Shown piece by piece: positions 52,497 to 61,659 of a stretch of DNA of 64,000 bases (position 1 is its first letter; each line of letters opens with the position of its first letter). The translations under genes were made by a program, and so were the position numbers. The notes below the pieces were generated by a model that saw only the letters and a program-made list of their open reading frames with translations, did not search any database and was not told the DNA's origin. This stretch comes from Rhodobacterales bacterium (lineage in GTDB: Bacteria > Pseudomonadota > Alphaproteobacteria > Rhodobacterales > Rhodobacteraceae): the NCBI GenBank assembly GCA_003249215.1, contig QKJR01000021.1, forward strand, positions 1-64,000. The letters are read 5' to 3'.

Positions 52497-52656
52497 TTGC
52501 AGGTGGTCCGCCCGCGCGGCGACCAGACCCTCGCGCAGGCCGGAAGCGGATCAGGCAGGTTGGGCACATGCGTCTGAAGAGGGGGCACGAAAGCCGCGCC
52601 GCGCGGAACAGAGCCGCCGCGCGCGCCGCAGGTGGTGGGCGATCCTTCGTCCCTCT

Positions 52657-53811
52657 TCAGCTTCCGGCATACCAGGCGATGAAATAGCCCGCGACGACCG
52701 CGGTGCCGATCACGCCCGCCACATTCGGCCCCATCGCATGCATCAAGAGGTAATTGCCCGGGTCGGCCTTCTGCCCCTCGACCTGACTCACGCGCGCGGC
52801 CATCGGCACCGCCGAGACCCCGGCCGAGCCGATCAGCGGGTTGATCTTGCGCGCCGAGAACAGGTTCATGAATTTCGCCATCAGCACCCCCGAAGCGGTG
52901 GCGATGCCGAAGGCGACGACGCCGAGCGAGAGGATCTTGAGCGTCGAGGCATTCAGGAAGGCCTCGCCTGTCATGGTGATCCCGACCGAGGTGCCGAGCA
53001 GAATGGTGACCACATTGACGACCTCGTTTTGCGCGGCCTTCGAGAGGCGCTCGGTCACCCCGCTCTCGCGCAGGAAATTCCCGAGCATCAGCATCCCGAT
53101 CAGCGCCGAGGCCGCCGGCACCAGCAAGATCACCACGATCGTCACGAGCACCGCGAAGATCAGCTTTTCGAGCCGCGACACCGGGCGCAGCGACTGCATG
53201 CGGATCTTGCGCTCGGCCTCGGTCGTGAGCGCGCGCATGATCGGCGGCTGGATCATCGGCACAAGCGCCATATAGCTGTAGGCCGCGACCGCGATCGGTG
53301 CGAGCAGATGCGGCGCGAGCTTGTTGGCGAGGAAGATCGAGGTCGGCCCGTCGGCGCCGCCGATGATGCCGATCGCGCCGGCCTCATGCGGCGAGAAGCC
53401 GAGGAAGGCCGCGCCAAGGAAGGTCGCGAAGACCCCGAACTGTGCCGCGGCGCCAAGGAGCAGCGTGCGCGGATTGGCGATCAGCGGCCCGAAATCGGTC
53501 AGCGCGCCGACACCGAGGAAGATCAGCGGCGGGAAGATTTCGAGCTTCACCCCCATCGAGATGTAATAGTAAAGCCCGCCGACCTCGGTGCCATGGGGCG
53601 CATTCACCAACCCTTCGGTCGGCAGGTTGGCCAGAAGCGCGCCGAAGGCGATCGGGATCAGGAGGAGCGGCTCGAACTTCTTGGCGACGGCGAGGTAGAA
53701 GAGCACACCCACCACCAGCCACATCACCATCATCTGCCAGGTGACATCGGGAATGGCGGTGAGGTTCCAGAGCTGCACGAGCTTGGAGCTTTCCGGGGTG
53801 GCACCTTCCAT
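52657..53811 (-). CDS. sodium-pumping decarboxylase beta subunit (OadB/MmdB/GcdB)
   Basis: A 384-residue, highly hydrophobic protein of the sodium-ion-translocating decarboxylase beta family. The signature [10 protein letters not shown] places the sodium-binding aspartate at residue 154 (equivalent to Asp203 of Klebsiella OadB), and the C-terminal [18 protein letters not shown] is conserved. It decarboxylates carboxybiotin and pumps sodium ions outward. It lies 24 bp downstream of the biotin carrier gene and ends the four-gene operon. Confidence 0.93.
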   Translation of the reverse strand: MEGATPESSKLVQLWNLTAIPDVTWQMMVMWLVVGVLFYLAVAKKFEPLLLIPIAFGALLANLPTEGLVNAPHGTEVGGLYYYISMGVKLEIFPPLIFLGVGALTDFGPLIANPRTLLLGAAAQFGVFATFLGAAFLGFSPHEAGAIGIIGGADGPTSIFLANKLAPHLLAPIAVAAYSYMALVPMIQPPIMRALTTEAERKIRMQSLRPVSRLEKLIFAVLVTIVVILLVPAASALIGMLMLGNFLRESGVTERLSKAAQNEVVNVVTILLGTSVGITMTGEAFLNASTLKILSLGVVAFGIATASGVLMAKFMNLFSARKINPLIGSAGVSAVPMAARVSQVEGQKADPGNYLLMHAMGPNVAGVIGTAVVAGYFIAWYAGS

Positions 53812-53835
53812 CGCGGCGGGTTCCTTGTCTTCGGG

Positions 53836-54225
53836 TCAGGACAGCGTGACGAGCACCTGGCCCTCGACCACGGTGGCGCCGGCGGCGACCCCGAGCGAGG
53901 CCACGGTGCCGGCCTGCGGCGCGGTGATCGAGGTGTTCATCTTCATCGCCTCGAGCACCAGAAGCTGTGTGCCGGCCTCGACCTGCTGGCCCACGCTCAC
54001 ATCGACGCTGACCACGGTGCCGGCAAGCGGGCTCGGCACGGCGCCGGGGCCTGCGGCCATCGGGGCGGCGGCGGGAGCCGCGGCAGCGACCGGGGGCGCG
54101 ACGCGGGGGGCGGCGGCCGGACGCGGCACCGGGGCCGGGCTCGGCGCGGCGGGGCTGGTGGCGTCGATCTCTTCGACGGTGACATCGTAGGCGACGCCTT
54201 CCACGGTGATCCGCAAACGTTTCAT
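53836..54225 (-). CDS. biotin carboxyl carrier subunit
   Basis: A 129-residue protein: short N-terminal beta segment (MKRLRITVEGVAYDVTVEE), an Ala/Pro linker (about residues 22-62) and a biotinyl domain with the biotinylated lysine at residue 95 (EAMKMN). It carries CO2 from the carboxyltransferase to the membrane beta subunit. The start shares one base with the stop of the OadG-like gene. Confidence 0.93.
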   Translation of the reverse strand: MKRLRITVEGVAYDVTVEEIDATSPAAPSPAPVPRPAAAPRVAPPVAAAAPAAAPMAAGPGAVPSPLAGTVVSVDVSVGQQVEAGTQLLVLEAMKMNTSITAPQAGTVASLGVAAGATVVEGQVLVTLS

Positions 54226-54617
54226 CAGCTCTTTCCTCTCGGGTTCCCGGTCACCGGTGGCGCGGGCATGGGCAGGATCTTGCCCCAGTCGGTATGGGTG
54301 GCATGGCCGGTGATGAAGGTGGCGAGCCGCCCTTCGAGCGGCCAGTTGTCGGTCTGATGCGCGGGCGCGACGACGCGGTTCACGCGGTAGCCGGGGCCCA
54401 TCACCGTGGCGACGGCGGCCGCGATCGCGGCAAGGTGGTGCGGCGGCACGCCCTCGGCGGCCGGGGGCATGGGCGCAGGCACCGGCGCGGGGGCGGCCGC
54501 CTGCGCCGCCGCGCGGATGAAATAGGCCCCGACGAGCGCACAGGCGCCCCAGATCAGCGCCAGCACCGCGAGCACCGCGACGAAACCGGTGCCGATCAGT
54601 TCGAGATCGTCGATCAT
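54225..54617 (-). CDS. OadG/MmdD-like small membrane subunit
   Basis: A 130-residue protein with one N-terminal membrane helix (about residues 9-35), an Ala/Pro-rich linker and a short soluble tail (HHLAAIAAAVATVMGPGYRV), the architecture of OadG gamma/MmdD delta subunits that assemble the complex. Sequence conservation in this family is weak; position between the carboxyltransferase and biotin carrier genes decides the assignment. Confidence 0.8.
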   Translation of the reverse strand: MIDDLELIGTGFVAVLAVLALIWGACALVGAYFIRAAAQAAAPAPVPAPMPPAAEGVPPHHLAAIAAAVATVMGPGYRVNRVVAPAHQTDNWPLEGRLATFITGHATHTDWGKILPMPAPPVTGNPRGKS

Positions 54618-54633
54618 GCGCGGCCCCCTTTGC

Positions 54634-56187
54634 TCACAGCGGAATGTTGCCGTGTTTCTTGGGCGGCCGGGTCTCGCGCTTGGACAGAAGCCCGCGCAGG
54701 GTCAGCGCGATCTGCGCCCGGGTCTGATGCGGCTGGATCACGTCGGACACAAAGAGCATCCCGGCCGAGAGATAGGGCGAGGCGAATTGCTCGCGATACT
54801 CCGCCGCCAGCTCCTTGACCTTGGCGCCGCGATCCTCGGCCTCGGCCAGCTCCTTGTGATAGAGCACGTTGACCGCGCCCTCGGCGCCCATCACCGCGAT
54901 CTCGGCCGAGGGCCATGCCAGCACCATATCGGCGCCCATATCCTGACTGCACATCGCCAGATACGCCCCGCCATAGGCCTTGCGCAGGATCACGGTGACC
55001 TTGGGCACCGTCGCCGAGGCATAGGCGAAAAGCATCTTGGCGCCGTGGCGGATGATGCCGCGCCGCTCCTCGAGCACGCCGGGCAGGAAACCGGGCACAT
55101 CCACGAGCGTCACCAGCGGGATGTTGAAGATGTTGCAAAACCGCACGAAGCGCGCCGCCTTGTCCGAGGCGTCGATGTCGAGCGCGCCGGCCTTGACCGC
55201 GGGCTGGTTCGCGACGAAGCCCACCACCACGCCGCCGACCCGCCCGAAGCCGATCACGATATTGGCCGCGAAAGTCTCCATCACCTCCATGAAATCGCCC
55301 TCATCCGCGATCCGGGCGATCACCTTGCGGACGTCGAAAGGCATCTTCGGATCGTCCGGCAGGATCGCGTCGAGTTCGAAATCGTCGCCCAGCGAGAGCT
55401 CGGTCTCGGTCCGGTGCGGCGGGTCGGACATGTTGTTCGAGGGCAGGAACGAGAGCAGCCGGCGTGCGATCTCGAGCGCATGGGCATCGTCCTCGGCGAT
55501 GAAATGCACATTGCCCGAAACCCCGGCCTGCGTCTCGGCCGAGCCGATCTCGGCCATGGTCGTGGCCTGCCCGGTGACCGAGCGGATCACCTCGGGGCCG
55601 CAGATGAACATATGCGCATTCTCGCGCGTCATGATCAGGAAATCGGTCAGCGCCGGGGAATAGGCGGCCCCGCCCGCGCAGGGCCCGGCGATCACCGAGA
55701 TCTGCGGCACCAGCCCCGAGAGCTGGACGTTGCGGTAGAACACCTGCCCATAGGCCGAGAGCGCGCCGACGCCCTCCTGAATCCGCGCCCCGCCCGAGTC
55801 GTTGAAGCCGATCACCGGGATCCCGGCCTTGGCGGCGTAATCGAGCGTGTGGCAGATCTTGCGCGCGTGGATCTCGCCCAGCGAGCCGCCCGAGACCATG
55901 AAATCCTGACTGAAGGCCGCGACCGGACGGCCGTCGACGAAGCCGGTGCCGGTGATCACCCCGTCGGTGGGGATCTCCCTGTCCTGCATGCCGAAATGGC
56001 GGGTGTTGTGGCGCGCGTGCAGGCCGAATTCCTGAAACGTGCCGGCGGTATAGAGCGCCTCGAGCCGCTCGCGCGCGGTCAGTTGCCCCTTGGTGTGGCG
56101 CTTGTCGATCTTCTCGACGCTCGCACCACCCTGCGCCTTGGCGCGCCGTTTCTCCAGTTCTTCGGAGAGTGCCTTGGAAATCGCCAT
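54634..56187 (-). CDS. acyl-CoA carboxyltransferase subunit (MmdA/PccB-like)
   Basis: A 517-residue biotin-dependent acyl-CoA carboxyltransferase with both crotonase-fold halves (GGSLGEIHARKICHTLDYAA, FNDSGGARIQEGV, GPCAGGAAYSPAL; LVDVPGFLPGVLEERRGIIR, AYGGAYLAMCSQDMGAD) and the terminal KKHGNIPL seen in methylmalonyl-CoA decarboxylase and propionyl-CoA carboxylase subunits. With OadB, OadG and a free biotin carrier but no biotin carboxylase in the operon, a sodium-pumping decarboxylase (methylmalonyl-CoA type most likely) fits better than a carboxylase. Confidence 0.88.
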   Translation of the reverse strand: MAISKALSEELEKRRAKAQGGASVEKIDKRHTKGQLTARERLEALYTAGTFQEFGLHARHNTRHFGMQDREIPTDGVITGTGFVDGRPVAAFSQDFMVSGGSLGEIHARKICHTLDYAAKAGIPVIGFNDSGGARIQEGVGALSAYGQVFYRNVQLSGLVPQISVIAGPCAGGAAYSPALTDFLIMTRENAHMFICGPEVIRSVTGQATTMAEIGSAETQAGVSGNVHFIAEDDAHALEIARRLLSFLPSNNMSDPPHRTETELSLGDDFELDAILPDDPKMPFDVRKVIARIADEGDFMEVMETFAANIVIGFGRVGGVVVGFVANQPAVKAGALDIDASDKAARFVRFCNIFNIPLVTLVDVPGFLPGVLEERRGIIRHGAKMLFAYASATVPKVTVILRKAYGGAYLAMCSQDMGADMVLAWPSAEIAVMGAEGAVNVLYHKELAEAEDRGAKVKELAAEYREQFASPYLSAGMLFVSDVIQPHQTRAQIALTLRGLLSKRETRPPKKHGNIPL

Positions 56188-56549
56188 TCCGCTTTCGTCC
56201 CGTCGTCATGGCCGGCCCTCGGCGGGTAGGCCCGTTTCCTGTCGCGTTCGTGCGCGGCCTCTGCAACCGTCTTTTGCGCGCGTGTCCGGCGGTGTCGCCG
56301 GACGCCCGGAGCGGCGCTCTCGGCCCGAGGCTACGCCGCGCACAACCGGGAGTTAAAGCGAAAATCTCCCGAGTCGCTTTGACTTGCCGCAATGCAGCAC
56401 CGCCACAATGCCGGTTGCCCGCTATTTCAGCACCGACCGGGGGGCCGGATCGGGGGCGTCCTCGGCGCTTGCGCGACCCGGGTCGCCGCGACCGCGCATG
56501 CGCTTGGCCGTCCGATCCTGCGCCCCGAACGGAGGTCGCAGGGGCGCGT
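56188..56549. other. 362-bp intergenic region upstream of the decarboxylase operon
   Basis: No gene. It holds the presumed decarboxylase operon promoter and a TGC/GCA dyad at 56385-56399. The acyltransferase gene ends at its right edge on the same strand. Confidence 0.6.
56385..56399. promoter_or_regulatory. TGCCGCAATGCAGCA dyad upstream of the decarboxylase operon
   Basis: The 15-bp sequence is symmetric at all but the variable positions (TGCnGCAnTGCnGCA). It lies 198 bp upstream of the carboxyltransferase start. It resembles the CTGC/GCAG dyads bound by PhaR-type regulators in Rhodobacterales, but that link is speculative. Confidence 0.35.
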
Positions 56550-58640
56550 TCAGCGCGTCTCGCTCAGGGCCGCGCGCAGGCGCGGCGCAAGGCTGCGCGA
56601 GAGCGGCGCGGAGATGTGATCTGAGTCCATATAGGCCGGAATGCCGCCGATGATCGAATGGCAGGTGGTGGCGTCGCAGAAGACATCCTTGAACGAGATC
56701 AGCCGCGCCCGGTCCGAGCCGAGCCGCCGGAAGGCCCGGGCAAGCGGTGTCTCGGGCGGCACCTCCGCCGCCGGGTGGGTGCAGGCCTCGGCGTCCTGTC
56801 CGGGACGCGCCAGGCAATCGGGCAGTTTCCAGGGCAACATCGGCACGTCGTCGATCACCAGCACGCGCTTGCCGGCCGCGATGAACCGCGCCCAGACCCG
56901 TGCGAGCCCCGCGCCGTCGTCTTCGACCCAGCCCGCCTCGGTCCAGCGCTTGAGCTGATAGGCATTGCCCGAGACGATGACCGTGTCGATCGCCGGATCG
57001 TTCAGGATGATCCCGGTCGCCTCGGCGCGCAGCGACAGGCAGGCCGCGCGGTTCTCGGGGGCGAGATAGGTCGCGAAGACATCCGGGGCGTCGGTCGTCG
57101 GGCAGGAGGAGGCGAGGAAGGTCTCGACCCGGATGCCGTCGGTGGCGACGAACTGGCCAAGCGCGGAGGCCCACATCCCGGCATGGGAATCGCCCAGGAG
57201 CGCGACCCGCCGCGTGGCGGTCTCGGGCGGCGCGCCGAAGGCACAGCGCGCGAGCGTCGCCTCGCCCGGCTCGCTCTGGCAGCTCGTGCCGTTCGGCAGG
57301 GCGATGATCTGGCTCGCCCAGGTCTGCAGCGCGAAATCGGGATCGGCGAGGCGGTGCGAGGCGGGGCAGTCCGCGCCGGGTTCGCTCGCGCGGGCGCCGA
57401 AACAGGGTGCGGGATCTTGCGAGAGCGCAAAGAGCCGGGTGGCCACCTCGGCGCTTTTGCCGCTCTGATGCCGGGCGAGGCCGAAGGCGAGGCCCGCGAG
57501 CGCGAGCGAGAGCGCGACGAAGGCCGCGAGCCGGCGTCCGGTCGTGCCGGCGCGGTGCGGCGCGGCGCCGGGGCTGCGGAAGCGGGTTTCGATGAAGCGC
57601 CACGACAGGGCCGAGAGGATGAGCGTCGCGCCGAGAAGCGCCAGACGTTGCACGACCGAGAGCGCCTCGACCCCGAGCGCGAAGGGCGCGAGGATCAGGA
57701 GCGGCCAGTGCCAGAGATAGACCGAATAGGAGATGTCGCCGAGCCGTTGCACCGGTGCCCAGGCGATCACGCGGTGCAGCGGCCGCGCGCCGTGTCCGTC
57801 GCCGATGATCAGGAGCCAGGCCGTGGCGAGCACCACGGGCAGGGTGACCGGCCCCGGCACGCCCGAGCGCGGCGAGAGGAGCCAGCCCGAGGCGACGAGC
57901 ACCGCCCAGCCGAAGAGGACGGAGAGCGCCCGCGTCCGCGTCCAGCCACCGCGCGTGCGGGCGAGCCGCGGCACCGCAAGCGCCGAAAGCCCGCCGAGCG
58001 CGAATTCCCAGGCGCGGGTGTAGGTCAGGAAATAGGCGGGGCCTGGATCGTGGCGCGTGGCGAGCGTCGCGGCGAGAAGCGACAGCGCGAAGACCCCTGT
58101 GAGCAGCGCCGCAACGGTGCGGCGCAGGGCCGGGGCGCCACGCCTGCCAAAGAGGCGCCACCCCGCCCAGAGCAGCGCGGGCCAGACCAGATAGAACTGT
58201 TCCTCGACCGAGAGCGACCAGAAGTGATTGACCGGCGAGATGACGCCACTGTCGGCGAAATAGTCGACCGCATGGGCCGCGAGCCACCAGTTCACCCCAT
58301 AGATCGCCGCCGCGCCGATCCCGCCCAGCGTCTCGGCCGTCCAGGCGGGCGGCAGCAGCCAGAGCGTGCCGATCAGCGTGAGGATGAGCACGCTCAGCGC
58401 CGCGGGCAGCAGCCGCCGCGCCCGGCGCAGGTAGAAGCGGGCGAAGGTGAACTCGCCCCGCGCGAGTTCGCCGATCAGATGCGCGGTGATCAGATGCCCC
58501 GAGATCACGAAGAAGATGTCGACGCCCACGAAGCCCCCGGGCAGGAGCCAGGGAAAGGCGTGATCGAGCACAACCCAGCTCACGGCGAAGGCGCGCAGCG
58601 CCTGGATGGCGGCGATCGGGCTGGAGGGACGAGGGGTCAT
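56550..58640 (-). CDS. OafA-like acyltransferase with C-terminal SGNH domain
   Basis: A 696-residue membrane acyltransferase. The N-terminal acyltransferase-3 domain (about residues 8-345, ten or so helices) has AIQALRAFAVSWVVLDHAFP with the conserved His, and FFVISGHLI and FWSLSVEEQFYLVWP. The C-terminal periplasmic SGNH hydrolase-like domain has LLGDSHAGMW (nucleophile Ser) and a final DSDHISA with Asp-x-x-His. Such proteins O-acetylate lipopolysaccharide, capsule or peptidoglycan. The start at 58640 is chosen by the family N-terminus; the ribosome binding site is weak. Confidence 0.9.
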   Translation of the reverse strand: MTPRPSSPIAAIQALRAFAVSWVVLDHAFPWLLPGGFVGVDIFFVISGHLITAHLIGELARGEFTFARFYLRRARRLLPAALSVLILTLIGTLWLLPPAWTAETLGGIGAAAIYGVNWWLAAHAVDYFADSGVISPVNHFWSLSVEEQFYLVWPALLWAGWRLFGRRGAPALRRTVAALLTGVFALSLLAATLATRHDPGPAYFLTYTRAWEFALGGLSALAVPRLARTRGGWTRTRALSVLFGWAVLVASGWLLSPRSGVPGPVTLPVVLATAWLLIIGDGHGARPLHRVIAWAPVQRLGDISYSVYLWHWPLLILAPFALGVEALSVVQRLALLGATLILSALSWRFIETRFRSPGAAPHRAGTTGRRLAAFVALSLALAGLAFGLARHQSGKSAEVATRLFALSQDPAPCFGARASEPGADCPASHRLADPDFALQTWASQIIALPNGTSCQSEPGEATLARCAFGAPPETATRRVALLGDSHAGMWASALGQFVATDGIRVETFLASSCPTTDAPDVFATYLAPENRAACLSLRAEATGIILNDPAIDTVIVSGNAYQLKRWTEAGWVEDDGAGLARVWARFIAAGKRVLVIDDVPMLPWKLPDCLARPGQDAEACTHPAAEVPPETPLARAFRRLGSDRARLISFKDVFCDATTCHSIIGGIPAYMDSDHISAPLSRSLAPRLRAALSETR

Positions 58641-58859
58641 CGGCGGGCCTGTGCGAGCAGAAAGGGGCGGGCGCCGATGGCGCAGCCCCGGCGAGAGCGC
58701 ATATGCCCCGGATCGGGGGGGCACTGCAACGGCTGCGGCATGGTGGAGGGCACGGCAGACGGCACGGCGGACGATGAGGCAGAGGGCGGGGCAGAGGGCG
58801 GGGCGGTCGAGAGAGGCCGCGTGCGGCGAGCTGTGGCGACGCTCTGGCGCCGCGGAGGC

Positions 58860-59510
58860 TCAGCCCGGCAGTCCGAGCCCCGCGCGGAACCGGGCGAGCT
58901 CGGTCTCGGGCGGGATCGCCCCGGTGTAGATCTCGACGTAATGCGCGATCCGCTCGAGCCGGGTGGCGAGGCTCTCCTCGGTCTGCATCGAGATATAGCC
59001 GATCTGCACCAGATAGATCGTGCGGGCGCGCACATCGGCATCGCCCGGCGCGTGGCCCCAATGCGCGAGCAGCGCGCCGAGCGCGTCGAGCCGCGCGGCA
59101 TCGGCGGCATGGAGCCGCGCCCGGATCGCCGGATCGGTGAGCGCCCAGCCCCGCACCGCGAATTCGAGCCGGGCATCGAACCGCGCGCTCAGGAAGGCCG
59201 CGAGCACATTGAGCATCGCCTCGGTCCGGGTCTCGGCATAGGCCCGGGTGGCGGCCACGAGCGGGGCGGTGGTCTGCGCCTCCCAGCGTTCGGCCAGCGC
59301 CGCGAGCAGCGCCGCGCGATCCTTGAAGAACCAGTAGAACGAGGTCCGCGAGAGCCGCAGCCGCGCGGCGAGCGGCTGGATCTTGACCGCCTCGATACCG
59401 CCCTCGATCAGCGCCTCATAGGCGGCGTCGAGCCAGAGCTCGGGCGAGCCGCGCCAGCCGCTTTCGCCCTCCGGCGCGCCGTCGACTGCCTGTTTTTCAC
59501 TCTGTTCCAT
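58860..59510 (-). CDS. TetR-family regulator
   Basis: A 216-residue TetR protein: helix-turn-helix at about residues 28-72 (LDAAYEALIEGGIEAVKIQP then LAARLRLSRTSFYWFFKDR) and a helical C-terminal domain. The ATG at 59510 is chosen; an in-frame ATG at 59588 would run the gene through the operator. It is divergent from an N-methylproline-demethylase-like flavoprotein and most simply regulates it. Confidence 0.88.
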   Translation of the reverse strand: MEQSEKQAVDGAPEGESGWRGSPELWLDAAYEALIEGGIEAVKIQPLAARLRLSRTSFYWFFKDRAALLAALAERWEAQTTAPLVAATRAYAETRTEAMLNVLAAFLSARFDARLEFAVRGWALTDPAIRARLHAADAARLDALGALLAHWGHAPGDADVRARTIYLVQIGYISMQTEESLATRLERIAHYVEIYTGAIPPETELARFRAGLGLPG

Positions 59511-59545
59511 GGCGGCAGGGTAGAGAAAAGGCGGCAGCGCGGCAA

Positions 59546-59592
59546 GAAAATGTTCATCCGCGACTGGAAACTTGACACATGTGAACATTTTC
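59546..59592. promoter_or_regulatory. long inverted repeat between the TetR and flavoprotein genes
   Basis: GAAAATGTTCA (59546-59556) and TGAACATTTTC (59582-59592) form perfect 11-bp inverted arms with a 25-bp spacer. The spacer holds a TTGACA -35-like hexamer at 59572-59577, and an inner CACATGTG palindrome (59576-59583) overlaps the right arm. This is a strong operator candidate overlapping the flavoprotein promoter. Confidence 0.65.
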
Positions 59593-59622
59593 GGAATCGT
59601 CGGTCTGTCACAGGAGGTTCCG

Positions 59623-61659
59623 ATGTCATCCGATCCGCTTCTTCAGCCCTTCGATCTTGGCGCGCTGCGGCTGCGCAACCGCATCCTGATCACCGCGCAC
59701 GAGCCCGCCTATACCGAGGATGGCATGCCTAAGGCGCGCTATCGGGCCTATCACGCGGAGCGCGCGCGGGCGGGCGTGGCACTGACGATGACGGCGGGCT
59801 CGGCCTCGGTCTCGCGCGACAGCCCGCCCGCCTTCGGCAATATCCTTGCCTGGAAGGACGAGGTGACGCGCTGGATGACGGAGCTGACCGACGAATGCCA
59901 CGAGGCGGGCGCCGCGGTGATGGTGCAACTGACCCATCTCGGGCGGCGCACGCGCTGGGACAAGGGCGACTGGCTGCCGGTTCTGGCGCCCGGGCCCGCA
60001 CGCGAGGCCGCGCATCGCGCCTTCCCCAAGGTGATCGAGGATTGGGATATCGCGCGGATCATCGAGGATTATGCCGATGCCGCCGAGCGGATGCAGGCCG
60101 CGGGCCTCGACGGGATCGAGCTCGAGGCCTATGGCCATCTGATGGATCAGTTCTGGTCGCCAGCGACCAATGCGCTGGCCGCGCCCTATGGCGGCAGTCT
60201 CGAGAACCGGCTGCGCTTCGGCTTCGACGTGCTCGAGGCGATCCGCAAGCGGGTCGGGCGCGATTTCATCGTCGGCATCCGCTGCGTCGCCGACGAGCAG
60301 TTGGAGGGCGGGATCGACGCCTCCGAGGGGGCCGAGATCACCCGGCGGCTCGCGGCCTCGGGGCTGGTCGATTTCCTGAACGTCATTCGCGGTCATATCG
60401 ACACCGATCCCGGCTTGACCGATGTGATCCCGGTGCAGGGGATGCGCAACGCGCCCCATCTCGATTTCGCCGGGCAGATCCGGGCGGCTTCGGGCCTGCC
60501 GACCTTCCACGCCGCCAAGATCCCCGATATCGCCACCGCCCGCCATGCGATCGCCGCGGGCAAGCTCGACATGGTCGGCATGACCCGCGCGCATCTGGCC
60601 GATCCGCATCTGGTGGCCAAGCTGATCGCCGGGCGCGAAGAGGATATCCGGCCCTGCGTGGGGGCGAATTACTGCCTCGACCGGATCTATCAGGGCGGGA
60701 TGGCGCTTTGTCTGCACAACCCCTCGACCGGGCGCGAGATCGAGATGCCGCATACCATCGCGCCCGCGCCGCGTGCCCGCCGGGTGACGATCGTCGGCGC
60801 GGGGCCCGCGGGGATGGAGGCCGCCCGCGTCGCGGCCGAGCGGGGCCACGCGGTCACCGTCTTCGAGGCCGCCGATCAGCCGGGCGGGCAGATCCGCCTG
60901 ACCGCCCTGCAGGAGCGCCGCCGCGAGATGGGAGCGATCATCTCCTGGCGCTACGAGCAATGCCTCAAGCACGGGGTGAACTTTCATTTCAACACCCTGG
61001 CCGAGGCCGACACGGTGCTGGAAACCGCGCCCGATGTGGTGATCGTCGCCACCGGTGGTTTGCCCGATACCGAGGTTCTGGCCGCGGGCGATGATCTGGT
61101 GGTTTCGGCCTGGGATATCCTGTCGGGCGAGGCGCGGCCCGGGCGCGAGGTGCTGATTTTCGACGATGCGGGTGATCATGCGGGGTTGCAGGCGGCCGAT
61201 CTGCTGTCGGCCGCCGGGGCGCAGGTCGAGATCGTGACGCCCGACCGCGCCTTCGCGCCCGAGGTGATGGGGATGAACCTCGTGCCCTATCTGCGCGCGC
61301 TGCAGGGGCGCGAGACGCGGTTCACCGTGACCTGGCGACTGATCTCCGTGGCGCGCGAGGGCAACCGCCTGCGCGCCACTCTGGGCAGCGATTATGGCCC
61401 CGCGCGGGAGGAGCGGCTGGTCGATCAGGTGGTGGTGAACCACGGAACGCGCCCGCTCGACGACCTCTATTTCGAGCTCAAGCCGCTTTCGTCGAACCTT
61501 GGGGCGGTGGATTACGAGGCGCTCATTGCGGGGCGCGATCCGGCGCTCGCGGGCAATCCGGCGGGGGCGTTTCAGCTCTTCCGGATCGGCGATGCGGTGG
61601 CGGCGCGCAACACCCATGCGGCGATCTATGACGCGCTGCGGCTCCTGCGCGGGCTCTGA
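59623..61659 (+). CDS. FMN/FAD oxidoreductase, N-methylproline demethylase-like
   Basis: A 678-residue old-yellow-enzyme/FadH/TMADH-type flavoprotein: FMN barrel (about residues 1-370; NRILITAHEPAYTEDGMPK, MVQLTHLGRRTRWDKGDW, YGGSLENRLRFG), then a dinucleotide-fold domain (VTIVGAGPAGMEAAR, about residue 388). It closely resembles proteins annotated as N-methylproline or stachydrine demethylases. The cluster motif has Cys345, Cys351 and Cys363, but the second position is Ala348 (CVGANYC), and the TMADH flavin cysteine is Glu, so FMN is not covalently bound by that bond. GGAGG precedes the ATG. Confidence 0.85.
   Translation: MSSDPLLQPFDLGALRLRNRILITAHEPAYTEDGMPKARYRAYHAERARAGVALTMTAGSASVSRDSPPAFGNILAWKDEVTRWMTELTDECHEAGAAVMVQLTHLGRRTRWDKGDWLPVLAPGPAREAAHRAFPKVIEDWDIARIIEDYADAAERMQAAGLDGIELEAYGHLMDQFWSPATNALAAPYGGSLENRLRFGFDVLEAIRKRVGRDFIVGIRCVADEQLEGGIDASEGAEITRRLAASGLVDFLNVIRGHIDTDPGLTDVIPVQGMRNAPHLDFAGQIRAASGLPTFHAAKIPDIATARHAIAAGKLDMVGMTRAHLADPHLVAKLIAGREEDIRPCVGANYCLDRIYQGGMALCLHNPSTGREIEMPHTIAPAPRARRVTIVGAGPAGMEAARVAAERGHAVTVFEAADQPGGQIRLTALQERRREMGAIISWRYEQCLKHGVNFHFNTLAEADTVLETAPDVVIVATGGLPDTEVLAAGDDLVVSAWDILSGEARPGREVLIFDDAGDHAGLQAADLLSAAGAQVEIVTPDRAFAPEVMGMNLVPYLRALQGRETRFTVTWRLISVAREGNRLRATLGSDYGPAREERLVDQVVVNHGTRPLDDLYFELKPLSSNLGAVDYEALIAGRDPALAGNPAGAFQLFRIGDAVAARNTHAAIYDALRLLRGL

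Noticed and set aside
54634-56187. Propionyl-CoA carboxylase beta subunit (pccB) as the primary name
   Set aside because: No biotin carboxylase gene is nearby, while OadB, OadG and a free biotin carrier follow in operon, which fits a decarboxylase pump.
56550-59061. An acyltransferase start further upstream, in line with a longer minus-strand frame
   Set aside because: The family N-terminus begins at the ATG at 58640; upstream sequence has no conserved residues.
56658-59732. A 1024-codon plus-strand open frame
   Set aside because: Antisense shadow of the acyltransferase and TetR genes; Arg/Gly/Glu-rich with no recognisable domain.
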